Shown here one piece after another: positions 10,147-21,392 of a DNA stretch of 64,000 nucleotides; position 1 is the first letter of the stretch, and every line of letters begins with the position of its first letter. Below the pieces are notes generated by a model. The model searched no databases, was not told where the DNA came from, and was given only the letters and a program-made list of their open reading frames with translations. This stretch comes from Brachypodium distachyon (taxonomy: Eukaryota > Streptophyta > Magnoliopsida > Poales > Poaceae). The position numbers were made by a program, and so were the translations under genes. The stretch lies in contig NC_016131.3 of assembly GCF_000005505.3 (NCBI RefSeq), positions 21,783,501 through 21,847,500 of the forward strand. Reading direction: 5' to 3'.

Positions 10147-11852
10147 ATGCCCCCCAAGCGGGCTGGTGACTCGCGGATCGACCCGCATGGCGCCCCAACG
10201 GCGCACACGCGGTCGCACGACGCGCAACCCGCGTCGTAGGCTCAGGAGAACCCTGAGCCCTCTCGGGCGCAGCAGTTGCAGCTGCCCCCCCACCTCCTCG
10301 GCCGTCGGCGGACAACCGATTGAGGGGGCCAGCGGCTCCCAGCGCCGGAGCCAGTCGCGCGAGCGGCCACGTTGCCGCCCGCGCCGGCCAGTGAGTTCAC
10401 TTGCGGGACGGAGACGTGCAGCGGCAGTTGCGCCATGAACACACCGCGTCGCGAGCGATGCCGCCGGGATCGCACCCTACTCACCCGGGTGCGCCGGGGG
10501 ACAGGGCGGAGGGCAGCCGGTCGGAGAATCGACTGCCCCCAGCCCAAACTCCGGCAGAAGCCATCATTGCCGGGCGAGTCATGGTGCGGTACGAGCCGCA
10601 GCAAGGCACGCCGGCACACGAGGCGTGGAGCGCAGAGTTGGACGCGCTCCTCGCACTCGTCGCCCAGCAGCCGCAGGGCGAGGGCGCCCCAGCTGGCTCA
10701 GGCCGTGGGCAGAACCCGGGGCGCGGAGACGCGCCCCGCGCCTCGGGGCAGGGAGAAAACCCTCCCCCGCAGGGAGGGCAAGGAGGCAGGGATCCTGAGG
10801 GGTCCTCGGATTCGTCACCAACCGTCACGCGGGGTGACGCGCGCGGCGTCCTGAACGCCCGCCAACAGGAGGATCTCCGCCAGCGCCGGCGCCGGCGCGA
10901 GGCAGAGCGCCAGCGCCCGAAGGAGCAGGAGGATGCTCCCATGGGCGCCGAGGACGGCTGCTCTGCGTTCACCTGCGAGCTGCGCCGGGTAACATGGCCC
11001 CGCAAGTTCCGAGCGCCGGCGCTTGGGACGTATGACGGGACCGTGAACCCGAGGGATTTCCTCCTAACCTACACGTTGGGGATGCACGCCATCGGCGCCG
11101 ACGACAAGGTCAGGGCCAATTGGTTCCCGATGGTCCTCAAGGGATCGGCGAGAACTTGGTTGCTCAACCTGCCTGCCGGGTCCATAGCCTCTTGGGCGGA
11201 CCTGCGCGAGCAGTTCGTGAGCGCGTTCCAGGGCGGCTACAAGCTCCCGGGAACCATGGCGAAACTGCACACCGTGGTGCAGAAGCCGGGAGAGACGCTG
11301 CGGAGCTTCGTCAACCGCTTCTCCAGTCTCTCCTACTCCATCTCGGAGGCGGAGGCTGCAGCCATCATCAACACCTTTGCCATCAACGTCCGCGACCCCA
11401 AGATGCGGGAGAAGCTGAGCACGCATCAGATCCGGACGACGCAGGAGCTCTACGCCTTGGCGCACAAGTGCGCCATGGCCGAGGAGGGGGCGCCCGAACT
11501 CGCAGCTAAGGCTGTCACGAGCCCCGCCGAGGGCTCGCAGAAGAAGAGCTCCCGCAAGCGCAGCGGGAAGCAAATCCTCGCCGCGGAGTCGAGGACTGCC
11601 TCGAGGCCTACGAAGAAGGCCTCGCCCGCTGGCAGGTCTGGCTGCAAGCCGGGTGACGCATCTCGCTGCCCCACCCACGCCAACGCTACCCACGACGCGC
11701 AGGATTGCCGCATCCTGCAGGGTATCAAGCAGAGGCGCGAGCAGCGCCACGAAGAGCAAGGTGTTGGTGGACAACGGAGTGGGGTTGAACCTCCTGTCAG
11801 CCAGGTTAGTGGAGAAACTTCAGCTGCCGCTGGAGCAGTTGAAGCCCACTGA
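10147..11852 (+). pseudogene. gag: gag of gypsy element 1, frameshifted and lacking the zinc knuckle
   Basis: Gag is the structural capsid protein that packages element RNA. The original start is probably ATG 10147 (MPPKRAGD), matching MPPKWAGD at 39139 in element 2, but this frame meets a stop after 30 codons and a frameshift. The usable frame is 10401-11852. It contains the retrotransposon gag domain (RKFRAPALGTYDGT..., then LNLPAGSIASWADLREQF, and LSTHQIRTTQELYALAHK). At about 11757 the sequence jumps from the QRHEE region directly into protease (LVDNGVGLNLL in another frame). Compared with element 2, about 475 bp are gone, including the CCHC knuckle and the start of protease, so the last 30 residues are out-of-frame protease sequence. 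Confidence 0.8.
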
Positions 11853-12447
11853 CCCGTTTTGGGGAGTGAACCCCGGGATCGTGCGCCCCTTGGGGCGCAT
11901 CACGCTGCTGGTTACCTTCGGGTCCCGGGAAGCGTTCAGGACCGAGCACCTAGTGTTCGATGTGGCGCACACCCCGTTGCCCTACAACGGGATCCTTGGT
12001 CGGCCGGCGCTGATCAAGTTCATGGCAGTGATTCATGGCGCCTACGGCATGATGAAGATGCCGTCCACATATGGAGTCCTCTCCATCAGGTGCGATCTCA
12101 AGGACTCAGCCTGGTGTGTTGGCGAGGTCGTCAAGGTCGCCTCCGCAGCCGACTCCGGTGACGAAGGCGTTGTCGGAAGTGAAGGCTCGCTGCCGGGCAA
12201 CGGCCCCGCAACGAAGAAGGCCCGCGCTACCCTGCAGGAGCTTGCCGGGGGAGGCGCAGGCTCGAGCTCACGCCCCGGCAAGGGCCAGAAGCTCAAGGAA
12301 GAGGTCGCCAAGGTGAAGAAGCTGCCCTTGCAAGCCGACAACGAGGAGCGCACCGTCACCGAAGCGCCCTCATCACTTTTCTCTGGGAGAACGCCGACGT
12401 GTTCGCCTGGGAACCATCGGACCTCCCCGGAGTCCCTAGGGAGGTGA
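11758..12447 (+). pseudogene. Protease region of gypsy element 1, truncated
   Basis: A retropepsin-like aspartic protease remnant: VDNGVGLNLLSARLVEKL contains the D-N-G catalytic-loop variant, and PYNGILGRPALIKFMA is the second hallmark (ILGR). Its N-terminal part was lost with the gag knuckle. The C-terminal linker has another small deletion near 12360 relative to element 2, which throws the RT into a different frame. Confidence 0.75.
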
Positions 12448-14426
12448 TCGAGCATCGACTCGCGGTGTGTCTAGACGCCCGCCCCGTCAAGCAGAAGATC
12501 CGCCGGCAAGCACAGGAGCGCAAAGATTTCATCAAGCAAGAAGTGGACAAGCTTAAAGCTGCGGGGGCTACCAGGGAAGTACTGTACCCCACTTGGTTAG
12601 CTAACTCTGTAGTAGTACCCAAGGGGGAGGATAAACTTCGCATGTGTGTAGATTTTGCTGATCTTAACCGTGCGTGTCCTAAAGATCCTTTCCCTTTACC
12701 TCACATTGACCAAATAGTAGATTCCACTGCCGGTTGTGATTTGCTGTGTTTTTTGGATGCTTTTTCCGGCTACCATCAAATTAAGATGGCAGTCGAAGAC
12801 GAAGAAAAAATGGCGTTCATCACCTCGGTTGGCTGCTACTGCTACACGTGCATGCCTTTCGGGTTGAAGAACGCGGGCTCAACATTCCAGCGGGCATTAC
12901 GCGAGTGTTTGGGATCCCAGCTAGGCCGAAACATTGAGGCCTACATGGATGATATCGTCATCAAATCGAAGCGCAGGGACTCGCTGATTGATGACCTGCG
13001 GGAAACGTTTGATAACCTCCGCAGAATCAAGCTCAAGTTGAACCCTGAGAAATGCACCTTTGGTGTAGAGTCAGGGCAGCTTCTGGGCTTCTTGATTTCA
13101 CACAGGGGGATTCAAGCCAACCCAAAGAAGATAGAAGCTATCGAGAAAATGGAGGCTCCCCGCAGGGTGAAGGACGTGCAGCGCCTCAACGGCTACGTAG
13201 CTGCGCTGGGGTGCTTCATCTCGAGGTTGGGCGAACGTGCTCTGCCTTTCTTCAAGGTAATGAGAAAGAAGGGCCCAATTGACTGGACCCCCGAGGCTGA
13301 GGCGGCGTTCCAGGATCTCAAGCAGTACCTGATGTCGCCGCCAATCCTCATCGCCCCGAAGCCGGGCGAGCCGCTGCTACTCTACCTAGCGGCGACTGAC
13401 CAAGTGGTCAGCTCGGTCCTAGTTGCCGAGACGGAAGAAGACCCGTCGGGGGCTGAGGTTGTGGGGCAGGGGGCTGAGCTAGCCCCGGCAACCGCCTCGG
13501 ACCCAAGGACCGCCGTTGAACCGGCGGCGTCAACACCGCGCAGGCGGCTCGCGCAGCACCCGGTGTACTTCGTCAGCACGATGCTGTGCGACGCCAGCAC
13601 ACGCACGCGGTACCCGCAAGTGCAGAAGCTCTTGCTGGGGATCCTGTTTGCATCACGCAAGCTGCGCCACTACTTCCAGGCGCACCGCGTCACGGTGGTG
13701 TCAGGATTCTGCCTCGAGCGGGCCCTCACCAACCGTGAAGCCACCGGAAGGGTGGCCGAATGGAGGATGGAGTTGTCGGAGTTCGACATGCACTTCACCA
13801 AAACCAAGAGCATCAAGAGTGCAGCTCTGGCTAATTTCGTTGCGGAGTGGACCTCGACGGGCATAGAAGAAGAAGAGCCAGAGACCAGCCTGCCCGGCAA
13901 GCCAGACGAAGGCCACAGGATCCTGTACTTCGACGATGCGTTCAGCCTGCAGGGAGCTGGCGCCGGAGTCGTCATCGAGTCATCCACAGGAGACCAGCTG
14001 AAGTTCGCCATCCAGCTCGACTTCCCCAACTCCACCAACAACACGGCTGAGTACGAAGGGTTGCTCGCCGGGTTGCGGGCGGCGATCGCCCTTGATATGA
14101 AGCGCCTGGTTGTTCACGGGGATTCCTAACTCGTGATCAACCAGGTTAACAAGGACTACGACTGACTGCTGATGGCAACGTACGTGGATGAGGTCCGCAA
14201 GTTGGAACGCAAATTCAAGGGTTTGCGGTTCGAGCACGTCAAGCGCAAGGATAACTTCGCGGCTGACGAGCTGTTCAAGTTGGCAGCAGAGCGCCGGAAG
14301 GTTCCGGCGAGGGTGTTCTGGCATAGGCAGACTGCGCCTTCGGTTGCCCTCAAGCCGACTGCCTGGGAAGCCCCCCCGGCAACCGAAGGAAACCCGCAAC
14401 AGCGGAGGTCCGTGCCGCTGATGTAG
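12399..14426 (+). pseudogene. Reverse transcriptase, RNase H and second RNase H of gypsy element 1
   Basis: The open frame 12399-14129 carries RT motifs in order: [41 protein letters not shown], and the catalytic YMDD at 12942-12953. A first RNase H-like domain follows ([16 protein letters not shown]). A second RNase H ([17 protein letters not shown]...[16 protein letters not shown]...VVHGDS) is the extra domain known from Tat-lineage elements; its first motif has D in place of the G seen in element 2. A TAA at 14127-14129 directly after HGDS replaces a Gln codon, and a TGA follows at 14162, so the polyprotein is interrupted. The linker to integrase stays readable to a stop near 14424. Confidence 0.85.
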
Positions 14427-14434
14427 CAGCATGC

Positions 14435-15777
14435 ATGAGCAGGGAAACCCCGCCTTGGGCGGTGGATATCGCCCGCTACCTGAAGGGAGAAGCCCTCCCG
14501 GAAGATGACGTTGCCGCGGAACGCGTAGCCCGACAAGCCAAGATGTATGCCCTGGTGGACGGAAACCTCTACCGGAGGCGTGCAAATGGAGTGAAGCTCC
14601 TCTGCGTGCCCCAAGACGAAGGGCGCGCACTCCTGGAAGAGATACACCGAGGCACATGTTCCCACCATGTGGCCTCCGGGCTTTAGCCGGCAAGGCCTTC
14701 CGGCACGGCTTCTACTGGCCTACAGCGCTAGCCGATGTTGAGCAGCTAGTGAAGACGTGCGAGGCGTGCCAGTTCCACGCGAAGAAGAGTAACCAGCCGA
14801 CGCAGGCCCTGCAAGTCATTCCATCCTCCTGGCCGTTCGCGGTCTGGGGGCTGGACATTGTCGGCAAGTTGCCGAGAGCGGTTGGCGGCTACAAGTACTT
14901 GTTCGTGGCCATCGACAAGTTCTCCAAGTGGGTGGAAGTGGAGCCAGTGCGGAAGGTGACCGCTCACGCAGCCATCAAATTCTTCAAGGGCATTGTGTGC
15001 CGGTTTGGTGTGCCTAACGGCATCATCACCGACAATTGCACACAATTTACGAGTGCCGTGTTCCAAGCCTACTGCGAGGGAATGGGCGCCAAGATCCACT
15101 TCGCTTTTGTTGCTCACCCGAGGAGCAACGGACAGGCGGAGCAAGCCAACGCAGAGGTGCTGCGGGGGCTCAAAACGAGAACCTTTGACAAGCTCAAAGG
15201 CCACGGGAAGCACTGGGTCGAAGAACTCCAGCCCGTGCTGTGGTCAATCAGGACCACACCTAGCCGGGCAACGGGTGAAACTCCTTTCGCCCTTGTCTAC
15301 GGGGCAGAAGCGGTGCTGCCCCTCGAGTTCAAGCATGGATCCCCTTGAGTACGCGCGTGCGGCAACCATAGCCAACACAAGCAGACGGTTGACGATCTAA
15401 ACTTCATCGAAGAACTTCGATGCCGGGCTGCTGTGCGGGCTGCACGCTACCAGCAGGGACTCCGCCGTTACCATGACAGGCGGGTCCGTCCCCGGGAGCT
15501 CGAGATCGGAGACCTTGTCCCACGCTGGATACAAGGAACGAAGACCGGGAACAAACTGGCTCCGAAATGGGAGGGCCCCTTCCGGGTAGTGCAGGTAACC
15601 AGGCCGGGGCTGTCCGGCTGGAAACCGAAGAACGCTTGCCGGTGCAAAATAGTTGGAACCTTGAGCACTTGCGTAAGTTCTACCCGTGAAGCGGTGGAGC
15701 CCGACCCACAGGTGATGCTCTGGCAGCATGCCTCTCGAACTAGTGTAGCCCGGCAACCCCCGATTGTAAACCACTAG
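14435..15777 (+). pseudogene. Integrase of gypsy element 1, frameshifted
   Basis: The N-terminal zinc-binding part (HRGTCSHHV, then CEACQFH) is split by a one-base loss near 14675: GCCTCCGGGC here, GCCTCCCGGGC in element 2. The core domain at 14656-15348 keeps the DDE residues: WGLDIVG, ITDNCTQF (Cys replaces the usual Gly after DN) and NGQAEQAN with Glu. A stop and frame change at about 15348 precede the C-terminal KLAPKWEGPFRVVQVTRPG stretch in frame 15433-15777, which itself shifts frame after RPG. Integrase would insert element cDNA into chromosomal DNA; this copy cannot be translated in one piece. Confidence 0.8.
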
Positions 15778-17211
15778 TTTCTATGAATAAAGATAAGTGC
15801 TTTCCTCTGAGTTTCAAGTTGTCTCGATTATTTGCATATTTTTTCTTCTGTCTCCTGCTTTAGGTGCACAGAAGTCTCGTTCCATCCTTGGTTGTGAGTA
15901 AAGGGCTGCCGGAGCCTCTAAAACAAAAACCCGTTGCCGGATCGCTCTGGCACGGGCCCATGCCGTTGCCGGGCTCCCCGCAACGCGCATCACGCAGAAG
16001 CTGCATCCTGGAATGGAAGAGTGCTCACACCCAAGTTTGGCATCGACCCTTCTGTGCCCCGGGGCAGGGAGCAGGAGGGTTACCTGTGCTCTATCTTTTT
16101 TCGTGCATTTCGAATTTTTTTTGCAGCATCTTGGGCTTGATAAGAATCTGACATGCAGGACAAGGACGGAATTGCACGCACTGTGATGCTCGTGGAGCGC
16201 TCATGAGCTGTGTCATTTAGCGGTACCCAATAGTGCATGGCGACCGCACTTCAAGGTCCTCACCGCACTTCGAGGCTCCTGCTGCAGGAGGGAGCCACCA
16301 CGTGTGCCGCGACGACTTGGCGCGCATGGTGGCAAGGCCTTTGCCGCACTTCAAGGGGTGTGGCACCACATGTGCCGCGGTGACTCGGTGCGCGTGGTGG
16401 CAAGGTTCTTCGCCGCGCCTATAAAAGGGCGTGGTGCCCATGGAGCAACTCAGAGCGAAGCCAAGAAGATAGCTTCCAAGGCGAGGGAGGCCGTGGAGGC
16501 ACGGTGGTGGTGGATGCCATCAGCGCTCAACGCTGATGGGTGCACTGCCGTCGTGCCCTTGCCGCACCCCTCTGACAGGTTGTTCCGAGGCGAGGGCTGC
16601 CGCGGAGACGCTGTGGTGGAGCCGCCATCAGTGCTTGGTGCCGACGGCGGCCCCGCCACAGCGTTCCTGCCGCATCCCTCCAGCAAGCGTTCCAAGTGCG
16701 AGAACATACAGCTAAGTGCATGGTCCTGATCACCTAACTTTCTGACGCTTAGCATTGGCTCGCTGGTGTGGATTGAGCCCTCCGTGTGGCTGGGGTGTTA
16801 GAAGAACGCTTGCGGGGGGAGTGCGCTCCTCGTGCGGCTCGCAGGTCCGTCCCGTGAGCGCATGCTTGGGGGTAGCTATCCCGCAAGCGGAGTGGCTCGC
16901 CGCCGCTACTTGACCCCAGGTCGGCACTGCGGGTCCGTCCCGGGTCCCTGGTCCGGTTAAGTGTGTCGTGCGCGAGTCCCCGGCAACACAAGTCATAGCA
17001 CACGAAGGCTAGTAGATCCACCCTGCGAGTCAATCCCGGGAACAAGAAACAAGTACCAAGCAGAACCGGAAAATGAAATTCATAAAAAGCAGTGAACGAT
17101 TAAACGAGCTAATAAAACGTTAATTGTTCGAACGGCGCCAAGCGCGGTACTTGCAGGGATAAAAAACGAAGACACAGAGATAAAACAAGGACCGACAGGG
17201 GGTCGCGGCGA
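15778..17211 (+). other. 3' non-coding block of element 1 with sense TATA and tandem repeats
   Basis: Between integrase and the antisense gene. TATAAAA at 16420-16426 (CGCGCCTATAAAAGGGCG) has a counterpart at 45908 in element 2, so it may be an internal sense promoter. About two copies of a roughly 110-bp repeat (ATCAGCG...GATGGGTGCACTGCC...) lie at 16510-16690; element 2 has four. Downstream, 16790-16995 holds GC-rich sequence shared with element 2 near 47020-47210. No conserved protein frame is visible. Confidence 0.55.
16420..16426 (+). promoter_or_regulatory. Possible internal sense TATA box of element 1
   Basis: TATAAAA in CGCGCCTATAAAAGGGCGTGG, conserved in position and context as CGCGCCTATAAACGGCTCG at 45908-45913 of element 2. 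No downstream ORF is conserved between the copies, so the product would be a non-coding RNA if it is used at all. Confidence 0.35.
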
Positions 17212-18727
17212 CTAGTTGCCGGGGTCTTCGGCTGGGGGCTCCGCCTCTGGCTCCGGCTCCGGCTTCCTTTGCATCCGGTCCGTCACCTCCTCGACAAACC
17301 TGCTCACCGCCTTGCAGTGAGTAGGGCCATCCTCGCTGTCCAACCAGGCGTCCCACAGCGTCTCGAAGGGGAAGTCCGAGTGGTGGAGGTGCACCTGGGG
17401 GAGGATCGTCTCAGCGATCTCCCTGGCGCACGAGGCTATCTCCCCATCGCAGAACTTGGAGATCCACACGTCGAGCGCCCCCGAGCTTCCCCACCATGTC
17501 GGAGAAGAAGGGGATCAAGGTGCTAATGTCCGTGCTGTCCACCTTCGCGGCTTGCATCTCGAACCTCGGCAGCAGGTCGTGCACGGCCTGGGCGATCTCT
17601 CGGAGCTTCTCGGTCTCCCTCCGCCGCTGCTCCGCCAACTTGTCGTGGTTGCCGCGCGCTAGCACCACTGCCTTCTTGGCCTGCTGGAGGAGTTCTGTTT
17701 GTCGCGAGATCTCCGTGGCCTTGGCCACGTTGTCCTCGCCCACTTTGACGAGCTCCTCCCGGGCGGTGGCCAATTCGGACTCGAGTTGGGCGCTCTTCTC
17801 CTTGGCGTAGTTGAGCTCCTTCTCCCGCTGTGCCGACGCCGCTGCCACGTCCTCCGCAGCCTTGGTCTGCTCCTCCAGCTCTGTGCGCAACCCCTGGAGC
17901 TGGGAGAGGTAGCTATAGACCAGCTCGCTCTTCTCGTTGAGGCGAGCTTGGGCCGTAGCGAGCACCTCCTCGTGCTCCTTCTTGGCCTTCTCCTGCGTCG
18001 CGGCCAGCGAGTCCAGGGCTCCAGTTGCTCGGCGCGCTGGGTCTCCAGTTGCCGGTGGATCTCCGCCTCGGGGACGACCGGCGCTGCGGCTTCATCCCTG
18101 GCCCGCCGGGCCAGGCGCATCTCCTCCCGCAGCCGGGAGAGCTCCTGCCGCTCCCTCTCGACGGCCTGGGCACCTCGCCGAGCTGGCCCTTCACGAGCTC
18201 GTGGCGCTCCCTCACCTAGTTGAAGGAGGTGACGAACGCCAGTTGCTGCTCCTTGATGGCGTCAAGGAACTGGTGCCCTTGGTCGTAGATGCTTGGGTCC
18301 CAAGTCGGCCCGGCAAAGATGCCGAAGTCTGGGCCGGAGGTAGCAGCGGACGACGACGAGGCCCCTGCCGCCCCTGCTTGGCCGGGAGGGGCGTCGTCCA
18401 CTTGCGGCGGAGCCTCCTGTTGCTCCCTTGCTGCAGCCTCCTCCACACCCGCGCCCACGGGTTGCGGGACTGGTGGAGTTGCCGCGCCCCCGGCAGGAGG
18501 CGCCTCCTTCTGGGAGACTGCGGGATCCGCGTCATCGGCCTGCACGGCCCGGGACGCGCCGCCGAGCTCCGCCTCGGTAGCGACGGTGGGCGCCGCCATG
18601 GTTGTGTCCGGCGCGGTGGAGCTTGGCGCGGGAGCCTCTTCCGGCTCCTCTCTCGTCCCCGCGTCTTCGACGTGGGAGCCGAGATCTACCACCGCATCGC
18701 TCGCTCCCGTCGTGGGCGCAGTCGGGT

Positions 18728-18807
18728 CTGCGACAAAGAAAAGAATTAGAATCTAAAAATAAACTAAGTTACCCGGTGATGAACGCAAGGAAGCTCTGAA
18801 CGAGTAC
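18728..18807 (-). other. Intron 2 of the antisense gene in element 1
   Basis: On the minus strand the exon ends CCGCAAG and the intron begins GTACTCGTTC and ends TCTTTGTCGCAG, 80 bp. Its counterpart in element 2 is 48991-49066, with the same exon end (CGCAAG). Confidence 0.6.
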
Positions 18808-18897
18808 CTTGCGGGGCCGCCGAGCTTGCGGGAGGAGCCTCCTCCTCCTCCTTCCCAGCCTTTGTTGCCGGGGCACCCGCCGCGGGCTGGACTTCCC

Positions 18898-18978
18898 CTG
18901 CGAATCAAGAAAGCGGCACGGTTGCGGATCTGCGGGCAGAGGAAACATAAACAATGGAACCAGAAGAGGGATCAGTAC
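18898..18978 (-). other. Intron 1 of the antisense gene in element 1
   Basis: On the minus strand the exon ends GACAACAG and the intron begins GTACTGATCC and ends CTTGATTCGCAG, 81 bp. The element 2 copy has a 76-bp intron at the matching place (49154-49229). Confidence 0.6.
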
Positions 18979-20617
18979 CTGTTGTCGGCTCCTCCTCCAT
19001 TGGGATTGGGTCGGCGGCGCCAGCCCCCGCGATGGCCGGGTCGGCGCTGGCACTGGCCCGGGTGCGTGGCTTCTTGCTCGGCGCGGCGGGTGGCGAGTCG
19101 GCCCTCCCCGTCTTGCCGGCTCCCGTCAGGGTGCCATCCTTCGGGGGGTTGAGCTTGAACTCGTAGCCCCAGAAGAGCCCTCGCTTGGGCGGGGCCGTGG
19201 GCGCCCGTGGGGTTGCCGCACCCCCGGTCGCCGCGGAAGCCCCCACGGCGCTTGCGGTCACTGCGGAGGTGGTCGCTGCTCTGGGCGCTCTTGATCTTCG
19301 CAGGATCAAGGGTGCATCGTCCTCGTCCTGCTCCTCCTCCGCTACGGGGAGGACCGCTCGGGTCTCGGCAACTTGACCCGCCTCGTCACCGGAAGACTCG
19401 AGGTCGGGGCCAGCTGAGCTTCGACTCTCCTCCACTGTCCTCGACCACCCGCTTCCCTCGGGTTGTGGGTGGAGGGGGACGCGGGGCCCGAGCGGGGGAG
19501 TCGGACATCAGCCTCCACTCGTCGTAGGGTGGGTAGCCGCTGATAATCTTGTGCAGCCCCGGGACGCCGGCATGGAGGGAGGGAGCCCCTGGCGGAAGCT
19601 CTGTGAAGGAGGCGTCTTCGCCGGTGATCCCCTTCACCCACGACCGGATTGCTTCCGGGGCCACGCCCCCGTGCTGGAGGCGGGTGGTGTCCCCGAGCCC
19701 CGTGTACATCCACACGGGGCGGGAGCGCAGCTGCAGCGGCGCGATACGCCGGCTGATGTAGGTGCGCGCCACGTCGAGGTCAGTGAGCCCTGCTAGCCGC
19801 AGGGCCTTGATTCTCTCAACGATCGGGAGGAGTTTGGCGTCTCGGCTGTAGCGGTTCCGCCAGGTGTCGTTGGGCACCGGCAGCTCGGTGGGCGTGTAGA
19901 TGAACTCTTCGGGTTCCTCCACACGAACCCAGCACCAGTCCATGCGCCACTCCTTCTCAATCTTCTTCTCCGATCGGACGATGAACTCCGATTTCATCCG
20001 GTCGCGGGCGCGGAAGACCACCCCCGACGACATCGCCCCCGCCTGCTCGACGCGCGGGTAGAAGTAGTGCCGGAATAACGCCACCGACGGCATCACTCTG
20101 ACGAACTCCTCGCAGAGGAACTAGAAGACGGCGAGGAGGAAGAGGGAGGTGGGGTGGAGTTGCGCCACCCGAAGCTGATACGCCTCCATGAGCGCGTGGA
20201 GGAACAGGGAGTATGGAGGCACCAACCCGGCGAGGATGAAGCGCGCAAACACACGGAAGTCGTTCTCCTGGTGCTCGGCGCCGGCGGAAAGATGAGAGTC
20301 TCCCCGTACTCGTTGAACCGCCAGGCGATGGCGTGCCGGACCTTGTCCAGCCCCTCGCCGTTGTAGCCAGGCCGGAAGAAGGCGTGCGTGGCCCTCAGCG
20401 CCCGCCTCTTCTGGTCCTTCTCCGAGGCGGGCTTCTTGAAAACCGTCTCGCTCTTGCTGGCCGCGGGCTTCTTGGAACCTTTCCCTTTCTTGGGAGCGGT
20501 GGGCGCCATGGGGAACGCGGGCGGAAACTAGCAGGATTCAGGAGTGCAAGGGAGCGTGAGGATGGAGAAGAAAGGCTAGGGGGCTAAGTGTTTGCTCCTC
20601 AGCGCAGCAGTGGGGTC

Positions 20618-20623
20618 TTATAA
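20618..20623 (-). promoter_or_regulatory. TATA box of the antisense gene, element 1
   Basis: TCTTATAAGA about 110 bp upstream of the antisense ATG. Element 2 has TTATAA at 51154-51159, about 113 bp upstream of its ATG, although the surrounding sequence has diverged. Conservation of spacing supports a real promoter. Confidence 0.55.
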
Positions 20624-20915
20624 GACCCTGCACTAAGCAACGGTCACATCCGCACCCTACGGGTGCGCTGGGGATAACTACACTTCAAGAGGATAGCGCA
20701 GGGCGTGGCCTTAACCACCCGTGTTTAAGGGGGAGGTTAGGGCGGAAATCTCGCGCCCACTACTCTGCCCGTAACGGCAGAGTCCTTGAAGCAGCGCATA
20801 GACGAGGACCCGAGGCGGCTCGGGACCCACACGTCGGTTAAGGGCATAGCCCGGCAACCGACCAGGGAAAAGTCCACCCGGAAACAGGCGTTGCCGGCCC
20901 ACGTCCGGGGGCTAC

Positions 20916-21120
20916 TGTCATACCAGTGGCACCCAGGGTACCACCACTGCATGATGCGTGGGCAACCTCCCTTGCTCCCCGGGAGGATCGCACCCCGGGC
21001 AGCACCCCGCGAGCTGCCCAGCAAGTCAATAGCACGACAGGGCTAGCCGGGCTGTGGGGGTTGCCCTGGAGGGCAGCAAGAGAAATCCCGCCTGGGTGCT
21101 TCTCGGGAAGGTTACTTGCC
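20916..21120 (+). repeat. Truncated 3' LTR of gypsy element 1
   Basis: Follows the polypurine tract GTCCGGGGGCTAC. It starts TGTCATACCAGTGGCACC and tracks the 5' LTR for about 205 bp to GGTTACTTGCC, then switches to block A' (AGTATAGCACCGCTGG). The promoter and end of the LTR are absent. The break has only a CC microhomology with the sequence before block A. Confidence 0.8.
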
Positions 21121-21392
21121 AGTATAGCACCGCTGGTTTCTATAGATGCAGATAAGTCTAATCTGCGCTGAGTTTTAGATTAATCAATTTATTTCCTTGA
21201 CCTTATTTCCAAAGACTATATGTTACATTGCCTGCATAATTTTTGTTTGTACTTCATAGTCGTGTATGTGAGTAGACAATATACTGCAGTACAGAGAACT
21301 GCCATTGCCTCTTATTCCATGGTCATTCCAAAGATTGCTTCATGCTACATGTTCGATGCTCTTATTCATTGTATTTCAGAAATCTGAATATC
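21121..21392 (+). repeat. Block A', second copy of the element 1 5' flank
   Basis: Near-identical to 8877-9148, including the final GAATATC before an LTR start. Differences are scattered substitutions and one-base indels, so the duplication is not recent. Confidence 0.85.

Larger units (their letters stand above)
17212..20509 (-). pseudogene. Antisense gene of gypsy element 1 ('putative gypsy-type transposon' protein), two introns
   Basis: A minus-strand gene starts at ATG 20509 (MAPTAPKKGKGSKKPA, a basic N-terminus). It continues through a plant-specific domain usually annotated as putative gypsy-type transposon (FRPGYNGEGLDKVRHAIAWR, then FVRVMPSVALFRHYFYPR, DWCWVRVEEPEEF, LRLAGLTDLDVARTYISRRI). 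After that come a Pro/Ala-rich linker, a long heptad-like coiled coil (KSAQLESELATAREELVKVG...) and an acidic C-terminus ending at 17212. Two introns with GT-AG borders are visible at 18898-18978 and 18728-18807, matching the two in element 2. Frame changes near 20270, 18200 and 17470 show decay. Its role is unknown; similar antisense ORFs are known in maize Grande-type elements. Confidence 0.65.
9149..21120 (+). mobile_element. Gypsy element 1 (Ty3/gypsy, Tat-type), defective, 3' LTR truncated
   Basis: Order: 5' LTR 9149-10038, primer-binding region, gag, protease, RT, RNase H, second RNase H, integrase, a 3' non-coding block with a sense TATA and tandem repeats, a minus-strand gene, a polypurine tract ending GGGGGCTAC at 20915, and a 3' LTR cut short at about 21120. 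Two RNase H-like domains in pol, an extra 3' region and an antisense gene are features of the Tat lineage. It is the same family as element 2 at 38022-52465 throughout its length. Deletions, frameshifts and stops break every sense ORF, so it cannot be autonomous. Confidence 0.85.

Noticed and set aside
16304..16729. Plus-strand frames in the 3' block of element 1 and the similar ones at 45611-46962
   Set aside because: The two elements do not share a protein frame here; the similarity is at DNA level, in repeats and a TATA box.
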